Source: JAPUDQ01 sp049291395
Lineage (GTDB): Bacteria; Patescibacteriota; Saccharimonadia; Saccharimonadales; Saccharimonadaceae
Assembly (NCBI GenBank): GCA_049291395.1
Contig: JBATPJ010000048.1
Coordinates: forward strand, 1 to 46,813
Reading direction: 5' to 3'
Length of the DNA stretch: 46,813 nt
This document shows, piece by piece, positions 1-8,460 of this stretch. The notes below the pieces were generated by a model. That model was given only the letters and a program-made list of their open reading frames with translations, searched no databases and was not told where the DNA came from. Made by a program: the position numbers and the translations under genes. Position 1 is the stretch's first letter, and each line of letters begins with the position of its first letter.

Positions 1-282
1 AGTCACGCCAGGTGTGTTACGGATGATGTACCAGGCGTCTTCGGTCATTTTCATCTCGACGAGGACGTAGCCCTGGAAGATTTTCTTCTCGACGATCTTG
101 CGTTTGCCGTTTTTGATCTCGATTTGCTTCTCTTTTGGTACGAGCACGCCGAAGATCTTGTCGGCCATGTCGACTGATTCGACACGTTGTTGGATGCTCT
201 CGGCGACTTTTTCTTCGTAGCCGCTATAGGTGTGGATGGCGTACCAGGCACGGGTGGAGTCGTAGCGTTGTTTGGTGGACAT
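1..282 (-). CDS. nusG: Transcription termination/antitermination factor NusG, N-terminal 94 residues
   Basis: NusG binds RNA polymerase and couples it to Rho or the ribosome. The visible 94 residues are the NGN domain: WYAIHTYSGYEEKV near residues 13-26, an IEIKNGKRK stretch, then KIFQGYVLVEMKM and WYIIRNTPGVT, all classic NusG landmarks. The frame runs off the left edge, so the C-terminal KOW domain is not seen. The ATG at 282-280 lies three bases after the secE stop, giving the usual secE-nusG pair. The N-terminal alignment to the family is direct, so identification is secure. Confidence 0.95.
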   Translation of the reverse strand, partial: MSTKQRYDSTRAWYAIHTYSGYEEKVAESIQQRVESVDMADKIFGVLVPKEKQIEIKNGKRKIVEKKIFQGYVLVEMKMTEDAWYIIRNTPGVT

Positions 283-285
283 GAT

Positions 286-576
286 TTAGAGTAATACCTT
301 TCTGAACAGTTCGTTAAATGCGTAGTCGAGTCCGAGGATCATAGCGGCAAAGAAGAGTGAGAACAAGATGACTGCCAGTGTCAGCGCCCAAGTGGCTGGG
401 CGGTCTGGCCAGCGGACGAGGCGAAGTTCTCGCCAAGCACCAGTGAAATACCCCGTTTCTTCATCTGATCGTTTTGACCGACGAAGCTTCGGGATACGAA
501 ATGATCGGACATCAATTCGTGATTTCTGCTTCCCGGAAGACTTTTTGGCCGATGTTACCTTCTTTTTCTCTGCCAT
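286..576 (-). CDS. secE: Preprotein translocase subunit SecE
   Basis: Small membrane subunit of the SecYEG channel. This 96-residue protein has a basic, low-complexity N-terminal half (Lys/Arg/Ser rich, residues 1-40) and the SecE core GAWRELRLVRWPDRP around 46-60, followed by one hydrophobic segment at about 62-84. The single-TM form fits most bacteria outside the enterics. It sits directly upstream of nusG (3-nt gap). AGGAG precedes the ATG. Its partner SecY is encoded at 28221-29639. Confidence 0.92.
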   Translation of the reverse strand: MAEKKKVTSAKKSSGKQKSRIDVRSFRIPKLRRSKRSDEETGYFTGAWRELRLVRWPDRPATWALTLAVILFSLFFAAMILGLDYAFNELFRKVLL

Positions 577-596
577 GATACTCCTTCTTAGCCACT

Positions 597-617
597 AAAA
601 AAGACTGCTTAGCAGTC
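597..617 (-). terminator. Rho-independent terminator of the histidine kinase gene
   Basis: On the minus strand GACTGC-TAA-GCAGTC forms a 6-bp stem and is followed by six T residues. It lies just after the stop of the 632-2275 gene and just before secE, so it separates the two units. Confidence 0.75.
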
Positions 618-631
618 CCGTCAAGTCAATA

Positions 632-2275
632 TTACTTTGATTTGGTTTCATTGTCAACCTCGACCGGAAGCGTAAAGCCAAATGTCGACCCATGGTTGAG
701 GTGACTTGTCAGCTCGATCTCGATATCCATCTTGCCGGCGAGCTTCTTCACGACATAGAGACCCAGTCCCGTTCCGTTAGTCTCTCGGGTGCGATAATCT
801 TCAGCGCGGTAGAATTTATCAAACACCTTTTTCTGCTCGTGTTTGCTGATACCGATACCCGTATCGGTCACGGCAAAATGAATCCGACCAGCCCGCTTGT
901 GAGCGCTGAGGGTGACGGAACCTTTCTGTGTGTATTTGATAGCGTTCGTCAGGAAATTTTGCAAGATCTCTTCGAGATATAGTCGACTCGCCTGCACGTC
1001 GCCAAGTGTAGGCGACAGGCTGAGATCGAGGCGGAGCTTTTTCTCAGCGGCTTTTTTGTGGTACTCAGTATAGAGCTCATGCATGAGATCGCCGACATGG
1101 ATGATTTCTTTCTCGGCGCCAATTCCCCGTTCTGCCCGCGATAGCGTACTGAGGTCGTTGATCATACGCGCGAGATAAAGAGTTTGCTCGTGTGCTGAAG
1201 TTAGGGACTCGCTCACGACACTCGGTGAGGCGCCTTTTTGGATCAAGAGCAATGAGTTTGAAAGCGTCCCCTCCGTGATTGTCACCGGAGTTCGTAGCTC
1301 GTGAGAGACGACGGATATGAACTCATCTCGTTCTTCATCGAAGCTCTTACTACGAGTGATGTCACGCATGATCAGGATATAGCCCTCGGTCTGGTTGCCT
1401 TTTCCGCGAATGCGCGAACTGCTGATCCCGAGGTTGATCGTCTCGCCATCGGCAAATCGATGCGTGAGATCATCGCGCTGCTGGCTCGGTGGGCCATCAC
1501 GTAGCTCGGCAAGCATTTTCACGAGCTCACCGTTCTCTGCACGCGCTCCGAGTACTTCGTCGAGATGACGACCGCCGAGACTGGCGTTAGTGTCGAGGAG
1601 ATTGAGCGTAGCGGCATTGTAAAGCTGTACGATCCCTCTGGCATTTACGCTGATAATTGCCTCATTCACGCTGTTTATCAGGGTCATGAGTTGGTTCTGC
1701 TGAGTAGATCGCTCGGCTTTCTCTTTGATGAAGTCGATGTGCTCGGCGCTATTTATGGTCTGTAGCGACGCGATGAACCACCCCATCAGGATAATGATCG
1801 TTGTGTAGACGGCATGTGATGCGATTAGTGATATAGATAGATCTTCGCTCCACGCGATACTGAGAGCCATGATTGCAACCAGTAGTGTCATGCTATAGAT
1901 CATCATAAGTCGGGAGACGAGGATGTAGGAGAGTGCGATCAATACCGACCAAAGTACGGTGAGCGGACTCATAAATGTCGTGATGAATACAGGCATCGCG
2001 ATACCGAGGACATGAAACGGTATAAGCATGAACTGCAGCGATCGATTGCTCGTGGCGTTGCGGTGAAAGTAGATCCACAGCGCGATAGCGATAGTGATAC
2101 CTGCGACGAGCGATGAGCTACCGGCGCTATATAGTGGGGACACGACTACCCATCCAAAATCAGCTGCGATCGCATAGAGCGTGACGAAGAGTGCCAAAAA
2201 CGCCGAGACACGCCGAATAGCAGCTGCAACAAGCAGTGAGTACTTATCGCGCCCAGATGACGATTTACCACCCAT
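632..2275 (-). CDS. Membrane sensor histidine kinase with PAS domain
   Basis: Predicted autophosphorylating sensor of a two-component system. Residues 1-180 hold several hydrophobic segments (6-7 predicted TM helices), with no large extracytoplasmic loop. A PAS-like domain follows at about 195-310, then HisKA with SHELRTP at 324-330 (phospho-accepting His 325), and HATPase_c with N-box NFLTNAIKYT (440), G1 DTGIGIS (471) and G2 GTGLGL (501). All catalytic boxes are intact. No response regulator gene lies next to it, so it is an orphan here. The input may be a membrane property or a ligand bound in the TM bundle; the sequence does not say which. A heptad repeat array lies upstream of its start and a terminator follows it. 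Confidence 0.9.
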   Translation of the reverse strand: MGGKSSSGRDKYSLLVAAAIRRVSAFLALFVTLYAIAADFGWVVVSPLYSAGSSSLVAGITIAIALWIYFHRNATSNRSLQFMLIPFHVLGIAMPVFITTFMSPLTVLWSVLIALSYILVSRLMMIYSMTLLVAIMALSIAWSEDLSISLIASHAVYTTIIILMGWFIASLQTINSAEHIDFIKEKAERSTQQNQLMTLINSVNEAIISVNARGIVQLYNAATLNLLDTNASLGGRHLDEVLGARAENGELVKMLAELRDGPPSQQRDDLTHRFADGETINLGISSSRIRGKGNQTEGYILIMRDITRSKSFDEERDEFISVVSHELRTPVTITEGTLSNSLLLIQKGASPSVVSESLTSAHEQTLYLARMINDLSTLSRAERGIGAEKEIIHVGDLMHELYTEYHKKAAEKKLRLDLSLSPTLGDVQASRLYLEEILQNFLTNAIKYTQKGSVTLSAHKRAGRIHFAVTDTGIGISKHEQKKVFDKFYRAEDYRTRETNGTGLGLYVVKKLAGKMDIEIELTSHLNHGSTFGFTLPVEVDNETKSK

Positions 2276-2282
2276 ACTTAGT

Positions 2283-2324
2283 ACTATGGTAAATGGTAAT
2301 GAATAAATAGTAAATGGTTAGAGG
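2283..2324. repeat. Degenerate 7-bp tandem array (site a)
   Basis: Consecutive heptads ACTATGG, TAAATGG, TAATGAA, TAAATAG, TAAATGG, TTAGAGG occupy the spacer between the histidine kinase start and the upstream metalloprotease stop. The 7-bp period is kept although the unit drifts. Similar arrays occur at four other places in the window. Confidence 0.65.
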
Positions 2325-2341
2325 CGAATGACAACGAAACG

Positions 2342-3037
2342 CTACAGGTAGGGGCTGTATGTCTTCAGTTGGGTGCGTAGTGCTTTGTAGTTGCCTTTGC
2401 ACCGCTCGACCTCAGACCAAAATGAGGGGGAATGATTGAGATGACGAGTATGACAGAGCTCATGGATGAGCACGTAGTCAGTGATCTCCATCGGGAGATT
2501 CATCAGGGCAACGTTGAGGCTGATGACTCCCTTGCTACTACAACTACCCCAGCGGCCTTTTGCGTTGCTGTAGCGTACGCTTTGGTAGTCAAAGCCATAG
2601 GTATCGGCTAGATAGCGGAGGCGACGCGGTAGATAAGCTTTCGCTTCGCGGTCGAGTGCTTTGCGGACAGCAGCGCGGATAGTTGACTGCTGCCTAGGGC
2701 CTCTCGGGTCGCTACCGGCCGTCACCTGCCATGCGATCGTCTGACCGGAGGCGCGGGCCGAGGACTTCGGGCCGTAGGACATGACGATGCGATGCGAGGC
2801 ACCGATCTTCATCCCATCTTCGTAGACGGGAGGGCCAGATGACTCCGTCTCCTGCACGGCTTTTTGGAGTGCTTCACGTGATGATTCGATGAGTTTTTTG
2901 AGCAAGAAAAGTGGCGCAAAGCGCGGCATCGTCGCGACAAGCTGGCCAGTTGGGGTCAGACGCAAACGAATATGGCGAGCATTGGCTACCCGGCGTATCT
3001 GGATAGTACCAAATTCGGGGTCAACGAGCTCGCTCAC
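2342..3037 (-). CDS. YgjP-type (DUF45/WLM) zinc metallopeptidase
   Basis: Predicted cytosolic zinc metalloprotease of the YgjP/DUF45 family. It is 231 aa, close to the family's typical length. The zinc motif HELCH is at 192-196, followed by TRHLNHSPSFW, which supplies the third His near 202. Upstream, GRWGSCSSKGVISLNVALMNLP is a family signature. The upstream P-loop gene overlaps it by four bases (ATGA), so the two are probably translated together. The substrate is unknown for the family. Confidence 0.85.
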   Translation of the reverse strand: MSELVDPEFGTIQIRRVANARHIRLRLTPTGQLVATMPRFAPLFLLKKLIESSREALQKAVQETESSGPPVYEDGMKIGASHRIVMSYGPKSSARASGQTIAWQVTAGSDPRGPRQQSTIRAAVRKALDREAKAYLPRRLRYLADTYGFDYQSVRYSNAKGRWGSCSSKGVISLNVALMNLPMEITDYVLIHELCHTRHLNHSPSFWSEVERCKGNYKALRTQLKTYSPYL

Positions 3038-3660
3038 GAGCTAATCGTACTCCTGCGCGGTTGTGGCGGGCGCTCACGACTACTATGAAGTGCGGTTCGA
3101 GTTGCGTCGGGAGGTCGTGGAACAACGATCTTTCGAAGGACAGTCTTCGCTTGGGCGGCAAAGGTATGTTTGCCACTGATCACGACATGGCTTTCTTTGG
3201 TATCGGGTGGATTGATACGGGTCGCGTGATTGTCGAAGGTGCTGTCGCTCATCGACGTATTGAAGGCGTCGCCGGCGCGCTTTTTGCTACGGTTGGTCGA
3301 GCGGTAAGCGGCGGTATCGGCGTCGGTTTGTACCCAGATAGTGAGAAATCCATACTCGTATTCTTTGGCGAGTCGCTCGAGAGCGTGACGGGCCATACGA
3401 GTGTTGACCCCACCATCAACGACAAAGGTGCTCTCGGTCTTGAGAAGCTGTGTGATCTGTGTGCGCATGATACGGGCGACTATCGTCTCCTCGTCGCGGC
3501 TGAACTGCGGATCACTGAAAAGTACATGACGAATCTCATCGAAGCTCACGAGTGGCGCGCCAAAGACTTTGGTAAACTGCCGCGAAAAGAAGCTCTTCCC
3601 CGACCCGGGGATACCGACGACCATGATCAAAAGCGGCTTACTAGGGCTCAATGATTTCAT
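3034..3660 (-). CDS. P-loop kinase-like ATPase (AAA_33/zeta-toxin fold)
   Basis: Small P-loop NTPase of 208 aa. Walker A is GIPGSGKS at residues 16-23, followed by SFDEIRHVLF, the pattern of AAA_33 family kinases that phosphorylate small molecules. RSTNRSKKRAGDAF in the middle resembles a basic lid region. The C-terminal 30 residues are Pro/Arg rich and probably disordered. The gene is first in a two-gene unit with the metallopeptidase. Its ATG lies 8 nt after an extended -10 (TGC-TATACT at 3677-3669) with no Shine-Dalgarno, suggesting a leaderless message. The substrate cannot be told from sequence; a zeta-like toxin role is possible but no antitoxin is adjacent. Confidence 0.7.
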   Translation of the reverse strand: MKSLSPSKPLLIMVVGIPGSGKSFFSRQFTKVFGAPLVSFDEIRHVLFSDPQFSRDEETIVARIMRTQITQLLKTESTFVVDGGVNTRMARHALERLAKEYEYGFLTIWVQTDADTAAYRSTNRSKKRAGDAFNTSMSDSTFDNHATRINPPDTKESHVVISGKHTFAAQAKTVLRKIVVPRPPDATRTALHSSRERPPQPRRSTISS

Positions 3661-3668
3661 ATGTAGTC

Positions 3669-3677
3669 AGTATAGCA
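3669..3677 (-). promoter_or_regulatory. Extended -10 promoter of the P-loop kinase gene
   Basis: TGC-TATACT on the minus strand, eight bases before the ATG at 3660. Transcription would start at or within two bases of the start codon. Confidence 0.55.
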
Positions 3678-3738
3678 AAATTGCATCTCGGGCAAAAATG
3701 TAGTGAAAAAAGATACGGTATATGATGGATAATTACTC

Positions 3739-3813
3739 TGGCAGGGGCGTACAGAATTGAACTGTAGTTTGAGGTTTTGGAGACCTCTGTATTAACCACT
3801 ATACGACGCCCCT
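3739..3813 (-). tRNA. tRNA-Trp (anticodon CCA)
   Basis: The cloverleaf folds cleanly. The acceptor stem AGGGGCG pairs with CGCCCCT, the discriminator is G, and CCA is encoded. The anticodon loop is CTCCAAA between GAGGT and ACCTC, giving CCA. The acceptor stem and discriminator match those of Escherichia coli tRNA-Trp. There is no tRNA-Trp for UGA, in line with TGA being used as stop in this window. Confidence 0.95.
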
Positions 3814-4032
3814 TCGACATACTTCTCGCGTATGCCAACATAGTATATCAACCTGAGGCGCCGAAGTGAAATATTTTGGTATTTCACACCAATTACCGTT
3901 ATTTCGCTACCACTCAGTTTATGTTGTGTCAAGCGCAATACGGAGATGAACGAGTGATATTTTGACCTACTCATCTGTTATATCGTTGTATATATCACTA
4001 TATTCATTCACATGTTTGTACTTAAATCGTGC
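3814..4032. other. Intergenic region between tRNA-Trp and the 4065 gene
   Basis: AT-rich, without a credible gene. It holds a TATACT-type -10 candidate for tRNA-Trp at 3847-3842 (minus) and an 8-bp inverted repeat GTGAAATA/TATTTCAC at 3866-3887 with a 6-nt loop, which may be an operator or a hairpin. I see nothing else. Confidence 0.4.
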
Positions 4033-4038
4033 TATAAT
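4030..4038 (+). promoter_or_regulatory. Extended -10 promoter (TGC-TATAAT)
   Basis: A perfect TATAAT at 4033-4038 preceded by TGC. It gives a leader of about 20 nt that contains AGGAGGTG ahead of the ATG at 4065, so this gene is leadered, unlike several others here. Confidence 0.75.
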
Positions 4039-4064
4039 AGAGATGCATCAACAGGAGGTGTAGC

Positions 4065-4751
4065 ATGAATAACGAGCCTATCAAAACAAACAGGTCATCG
4101 GAGTTCACTACGCAGCTTGTCAGTCTTAATCGTGTTCGTCGGTATTACGTCCGGATTGGACATATTGCAACACGTGCCTTGATGATAACGCAGAATGCTC
4201 TCAACAAAGATGTCACCCGCCCTAGTCCCATGCCGCAATTTATCCGCACGCTGGTTTCGATACGGTCAAATCCACAATCAAAGGGACAGTCATCAAGTGA
4301 GATCGGCAAGCTTGTCGAGCGATCCAACGAAGTACTTGCGAGAGCAACGACGGTCTTCCCTCTCGATATTTTCCCAAGCTCTGTCACTCTTGATAGGACT
4401 AAACTAACGATTACTCGTCGTGGACTGTTCTCGAGTGACGTGATGAGTATCCGTATCGAGGATATCCTGAGTGTCTCGGCGGCTATCGGGCCGCTGTTTG
4501 GATCGCTGACGATCGCTACCCGCGTACTGAGCTCAGACGACCACTTCGTGATCCGTCGATTTACCCGTGAAGATGCCGTCCATCTCAAGCATGTCATCCA
4601 GGGATTTGTGATCGCGCGTCACAACACTATCCTGTGCGACCACTTAGAACGCGAAGAGCTTATCGAAACCCTGATGGAGCTCGGTCGAGACAGCAATAAG
4701 GATCGCTATAAGCACCGTGTCATCTCAGCACCGCAGCGCTTGCTACAGTAG
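4065..4751 (+). CDS. Hypothetical protein with PH-like C-terminal region
   Basis: 228 aa, not recognised as a named family. Residues 1-110 are basic and Ser/Thr rich with no clear domain. Residues 110-185 (DIFPSSVTLDRTKLTITRR, then RIEDILSVSAAIGPLFGSL) have the beta-strand pattern of bacterial PH-like domains, with a helix after it. There is no signal peptide and no convincing TM segment. It has its own strong promoter and a full AGGAGGTG ribosome site. Its last 32 bases overlap the 3' end of cyoE on the other strand. The PH-like call is inference from pattern only. Confidence 0.6.
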   Translation: MNNEPIKTNRSSEFTTQLVSLNRVRRYYVRIGHIATRALMITQNALNKDVTRPSPMPQFIRTLVSIRSNPQSKGQSSSEIGKLVERSNEVLARATTVFPLDIFPSSVTLDRTKLTITRRGLFSSDVMSIRIEDILSVSAAIGPLFGSLTIATRVLSSDDHFVIRRFTREDAVHLKHVIQGFVIARHNTILCDHLEREELIETLMELGRDSNKDRYKHRVISAPQRLLQ

Positions 4752-5580
4752 CTGTCCATGCGAGCAAGACTAGTAATGAGGTTCGAAAAACTGCTCGAGA
4801 CCATTTGACGGTGTCATCGGTAGTTTGAAAAGCAGTTTTGATGAACCGACCGCCGATCGCGACGCTTACGATCAGATACCATACCGACAGCCATACGCCT
4901 GCCGCTATCGCAAATACCGCAAAAACAATCGCGTAGATCTGCATCTCTCGTACCGTCCAGTCGATACCTTTTGTTTGTGGTGTGGTCGGAATCTTGGCCG
5001 CATGATAATCATCGTTACGAAATAGTGCGATGGCGTAAAAATGCGTCATTTGCCAGCCTGCCATAGCTATGAAAAGTGTCGTGACGAGCAGGTCGAGGCT
5101 ACCGCCTGCCGAGACGTAGCCGATGACGATCGGTAACGACCCGGGGATTGTGCCGATCAGTGTCGCATGCCTGGTGTGACGTTTGAGCTTGGTGTAGACG
5201 ATACCGTACATCACCCAGCCGAATATGCTCATCCCTGCTGCGAGCCACCCACCGTATACGGCGAGTAAGGCCAACCCTACTGATAGTAGCAGGAGCATAT
5301 ATATGCCTGCTGCTCGAAGCAATATGGCGTGCTGTACGAGCTCACGCCGCTTCGTTCGTCCCATCCGAGCGTCGATATCACGATCGATCATGTTGTTAAC
5401 GACGCAGCTCGATCCCATGACGAGTGAAATTCCGATCAGCGATCCGAAGAACGAACTCCACGATGATGTCGTCGAGGCGAGAGCCGCGCCAAAGCCAGCG
5501 ACGAATGCAAGATCGTTGCCATACACGATGCCTGGCTTCGCGAGACGATAAAAGTTAGTGATTGAGCGACAAACAGCCAC
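4720..5580 (-). CDS. cyoE: Protoheme IX farnesyltransferase (heme O synthase)
   Basis: Makes heme O from protoheme and farnesyl diphosphate for the bo3 oxidase encoded just upstream. The protein is 286 aa with about 8-9 hydrophobic segments. The Asp-rich prenyltransferase motif NNMIDRDIDARMGRTKRR is at 62-79, and the second conserved loop YTKLKRHTRHATLIGTIPG starts near 130. The GTG start shares one base with the cyoD TAG. The GTG is preferred because it continues the operon overlaps and keeps TKPG-like LAKPGIVYGN near the N terminus. The presence of this gene supports heme O rather than heme A in the oxidase. Confidence 0.93.
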   Translation of the reverse strand: MAVCRSITNFYRLAKPGIVYGNDLAFVAGFGAALASTTSSWSSFFGSLIGISLVMGSSCVVNNMIDRDIDARMGRTKRRELVQHAILLRAAGIYMLLLLSVGLALLAVYGGWLAAGMSIFGWVMYGIVYTKLKRHTRHATLIGTIPGSLPIVIGYVSAGGSLDLLVTTLFIAMAGWQMTHFYAIALFRNDDYHAAKIPTTPQTKGIDWTVREMQIYAIVFAVFAIAAGVWLSVWYLIVSVAIGGRFIKTAFQTTDDTVKWSRAVFRTSLLVLLAWTATVASAAVLR

Positions 5581-5936
5581 TAGTGACGGATACCTTCATC
5601 CTGTATCATCGTTTCGATTGTCTCATGATCAGTCATATTGTAGTTGAGGCTATTCATCACCCAGATCGAGCCGACGACGATGAAGAGTACGACGAAAATC
5701 ATCGTTACAAAGGCCATCGAGTTCCACCGTGGACGTTCTTCGCGGCCGATATGGAGGAAGAACAATACTTGTACGGCGATCTGCAGCACCGCTAGCCCGA
5801 CAAGTGTCCACGCCATGCCCTCGGTCATACTTGCGCCGGTCGCGGCTAGCGCAAAGGCGTTGAGCGTCAGAGCCAGTGACAGTACATAACCGATGATATA
5901 GGATGCACGAGAGTGTTTCTCAAGCCACTTGTTCAT
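5580..5936 (-). CDS. cyoD: Cytochrome bo3 quinol oxidase subunit IV
   Basis: Small assembly/stability subunit of the bo3 oxidase: 118 aa with three TM segments (about 12-32, 42-64, 75-98). The start at ATG 5936 is chosen because GGAG lies eight bases upstream and the ATG overlaps the cyoC TGA in an ATGA; an upstream in-frame start would add 13 unrelated residues. The sequence MNKWLEKHSRASYIIGY and HIGREERPRWNSMAF match the CyoD/CtaF pattern. Confidence 0.9.
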   Translation of the reverse strand: MNKWLEKHSRASYIIGYVLSLALTLNAFALAATGASMTEGMAWTLVGLAVLQIAVQVLFFLHIGREERPRWNSMAFVTMIFVVLFIVVGSIWVMNSLNYNMTDHETIETMIQDEGIRH

Positions 5937-6520
5937 GATAATACTCCAAACGCGTAGACAAAGGTAAAGATACATATCCAGATGACGTCAAGGAAGTGCC
6001 AGAAAAGCGTAAATAGCATCAGTTTTTTCGTCGTATCGTGCGTCAGACCACGTTTCATGATCAAAACTACCAATGTAAGCGCCCAAATGAGTCCACTCGC
6101 GATATGTAGTCCATGCGTACCGACCAATGTGAAGAATGCTGACAAAAATGCGCTTACCTGCCAGCCGTATCCCTCACTGACGAGATGGCTGAACTCGCTG
6201 AGCTCCATGACGAGGAAGCTTGCGCCTAGTGCGATCGTGATGGCGAGGTAGACGAGCGATCGGTTGCGACGACCAGCACGGGCCTCAACGTAGGCCAGTC
6301 CGCTAGTCATACTACTAGTGAGCAGCAAGATCGTTTCGGTAAGGACAAAGCCGATATCAAATATCTGTCGCCCACTGACACTGCCGGCCGTGCCACCCGT
6401 AAGGACGGCGTAGGTCGCAAACAGGCTGGCAAATAGCAGACAATCAGTCATCAGGTAGATCCAAAAACCAAGTGAAACCGTGAGATTGTCGTGCATTTGT
6501 TCGTTTGCAGTCATGCTCAT
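5933..6520 (-). CDS. cyoC: Cytochrome bo3 quinol oxidase subunit III
   Basis: Subunit III of the heme-copper oxidase: 195 aa, five TM helices, close to the 204 aa of the E. coli protein. Landmarks include LGFWIYLMTDCLLFASLFATY (20-40), ELSEFSHLVSEGYGWQVSAFLS, and the GTHGLHIASGLIW helix that carries the conserved His pair. It overlaps cyoB by four bases and cyoD by four bases, so the five cyo genes are strictly coupled. Confidence 0.94.
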   Translation of the reverse strand: MSMTANEQMHDNLTVSLGFWIYLMTDCLLFASLFATYAVLTGGTAGSVSGRQIFDIGFVLTETILLLTSSMTSGLAYVEARAGRRNRSLVYLAITIALGASFLVMELSEFSHLVSEGYGWQVSAFLSAFFTLVGTHGLHIASGLIWALTLVVLIMKRGLTHDTTKKLMLFTLFWHFLDVIWICIFTFVYAFGVLS

Positions 6521-8460
6521 GATCGCCCCTCCGCCATGGCTCGCACCGCAGCAGCCGTCACCAGCTGTTCATTATCAAGTCGCGTCAATCGGATGATAAG
6601 CGTCACGATGAGACCGATCAGCCCGACGAGGGCTAGCCACCAGACATGCCAGATCAGTGCAAATCCGATGATAAATGAAGCGAAAGCTATCACTATGCCT
6701 GCTGCGGTGTTTTTCGGCTCATAGAAATCCTCATATATCGGCTTCGGCTTTTTGCCGGACTCTTTTAGTTCCCAGAACGGATCTCTCTCAGTGACGACCG
6801 GCAGCGATGTGAAATTGTAGCTTGGCGCTGGCGACGGTACGGACCACTCAAGCGTGCGACCGTTCCATGGGTCGTCGCCGGCCTGCAATTCTTTGCGTTT
6901 CCAGATACTGACGGCGAGCTGCGTGAGCTGCAATAATACGCCGGCGAGAATGATCACAAACCCGATCGCTGCGACGATGAAGAGCGCTTGCCAGCCTGGG
7001 TTTGCATCGTAGTGGTCAAGTCGACGGGTTACGCCCATGAGGCCGAGTGCGTAGAGCGGCGTAAAGGCAACGACAAAACCGAGTATCCATGCCAGCGCCG
7101 CAGCTTTGCCGAGACCCTCGTGGAGTTTGAAGCCAAAAATCTTCGGGAACCAATACGTCAGACCGGCAAAATACCCAAACACCACGCCGCCGATCAGCAT
7201 ATTGTGAAAATGGGCGACAAGGAAGAGGCTGTTGTGCAACTGGAAATCGAGTGCCGGGATGGCGTGGAGGACACCGGTCATACCGCCGATCGTAAATGTC
7301 ACGACGAAGCCCATAAACCACCACATCGGGCTGGTGAAACTGATCCGTCCGCGATACATCGTGAAGAGCCAGTTGAATAGTTTGACGCCAGTCGGGATGG
7401 CGATCACCATGGTGGCGATGCCGAAGAAAGCATTGACATCACCGCCTGCGCCCATCGTGAAGAAGTGGTGCGCCCAGACGATATAGCTGAAAAACGCGAT
7501 AGCCATCAGCGCGACCGCCATGCTGGTGTAGCCGAAGAGCCGTTTGCGCGAAAACGTCGCAACGATCTCCGAGAACATTCCGAACGCCGGCAATATCACG
7601 ATATACACCTCCGGATGTCCCCATGCCCAAATGAGGTTGATATACATCATCGGGTTGCCGCCAAGGTCGCTCGTGAAGAAATGCATACCCATCAGACGAT
7701 CAAGACCAAGCATAGCAAGCGTCGCGGTCAGGATCGGAAAGGCGAACATGACGAGTATCATAGCGCCGAGGACACTCCAGGCAAACATCGGCATCTTCAT
7801 GAGTGTCATACCACGGGCACGCTTCTTGAGTATAGTTGTGATGAAGTTGACTGCCGATAGTGTCGTCCCAATACCAGCGATCTGCACTGCCCATATCCAG
7901 TAATCCACGCCGACACCGGGACTATACTGCAGTTCGCTCAGTGGCGGATAGCTCAGCCATCCCGCGGCGGCAAACTCACCATAGACGAGCGAGAGGTTCA
8001 TGAGCGCCATACCGGCAAAAAACAGCCAGAAGCTGACGGAGTTAAGAAACGGAAATGCCACATCGCGCGAACCAATCATCAGTGGCAAAACGAGATTGAT
8101 CAGTCCAAACATCAGACCCATCGCGACGAAAAATATCATGATGGTGCCGTGCGCGGTAAAGATCTGCTGGAAATGATCCGGCGTCAAGTAGCCCGGATTG
8201 CCCGCGGCAATTGCCTGCTGGCCACGCATCATGAGAGCATCACCGGCTCCACGTAGTAGCATGACGACGGCCACGACGATGTACATGATGCCGATTTTTT
8301 TGGCGTCGAGACTGGTCAGATAGTTTTTGTACAACCATGTCCATTTTTTGAAATACGTCAGTAGTGCGACGATTGCAAGCACGCCGCCGACAATCGATAG
8401 TGCACCGCCCCATACGATCGGATCATGCGGGAAGGCATCAAGACTCATTCGGCCAAACAT
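6517..8460 (-). CDS. cyoB: Cytochrome bo3 quinol oxidase subunit I
   Basis: Catalytic subunit that reduces O2 to water and pumps protons; 647 aa against 663 in E. coli. All metal ligands are present: low-spin heme His in TAHGTIM, CuB His and the cross-linked Tyr in WGHPEVY, the HH pair in WAHHFF, and the heme His residues in VAHFHNMLIGG. Proton routes are kept: the D-channel Asp in SRDVAFPFLN, the Glu in HPEVY, and the K-channel Lys in PTGVKLFNW. The quinol site residues known from E. coli (Arg71, Asp75, His98, Gln101) align in LLRGAGDALMM and PDHFQQIFTAHG. This is therefore a working quinol oxidase by sequence, not a cytochrome c oxidase. Confidence 0.97.
   Translation of the reverse strand: MFGRMSLDAFPHDPIVWGGALSIVGGVLAIVALLTYFKKWTWLYKNYLTSLDAKKIGIMYIVVAVVMLLRGAGDALMMRGQQAIAAGNPGYLTPDHFQQIFTAHGTIMIFFVAMGLMFGLINLVLPLMIGSRDVAFPFLNSVSFWLFFAGMALMNLSLVYGEFAAAGWLSYPPLSELQYSPGVGVDYWIWAVQIAGIGTTLSAVNFITTILKKRARGMTLMKMPMFAWSVLGAMILVMFAFPILTATLAMLGLDRLMGMHFFTSDLGGNPMMYINLIWAWGHPEVYIVILPAFGMFSEIVATFSRKRLFGYTSMAVALMAIAFFSYIVWAHHFFTMGAGGDVNAFFGIATMVIAIPTGVKLFNWLFTMYRGRISFTSPMWWFMGFVVTFTIGGMTGVLHAIPALDFQLHNSLFLVAHFHNMLIGGVVFGYFAGLTYWFPKIFGFKLHEGLGKAAALAWILGFVVAFTPLYALGLMGVTRRLDHYDANPGWQALFIVAAIGFVIILAGVLLQLTQLAVSIWKRKELQAGDDPWNGRTLEWSVPSPAPSYNFTSLPVVTERDPFWELKESGKKPKPIYEDFYEPKNTAAGIVIAFASFIIGFALIWHVWWLALVGLIGLIVTLIIRLTRLDNEQLVTAAAVRAMAEGRS

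Noticed and set aside
3061..3654. 197-codon plus-strand ORF opposite the P-loop kinase
   Set aside because: A shadow of a gene with clear Walker A motif; it has no recognisable domain or start signals.
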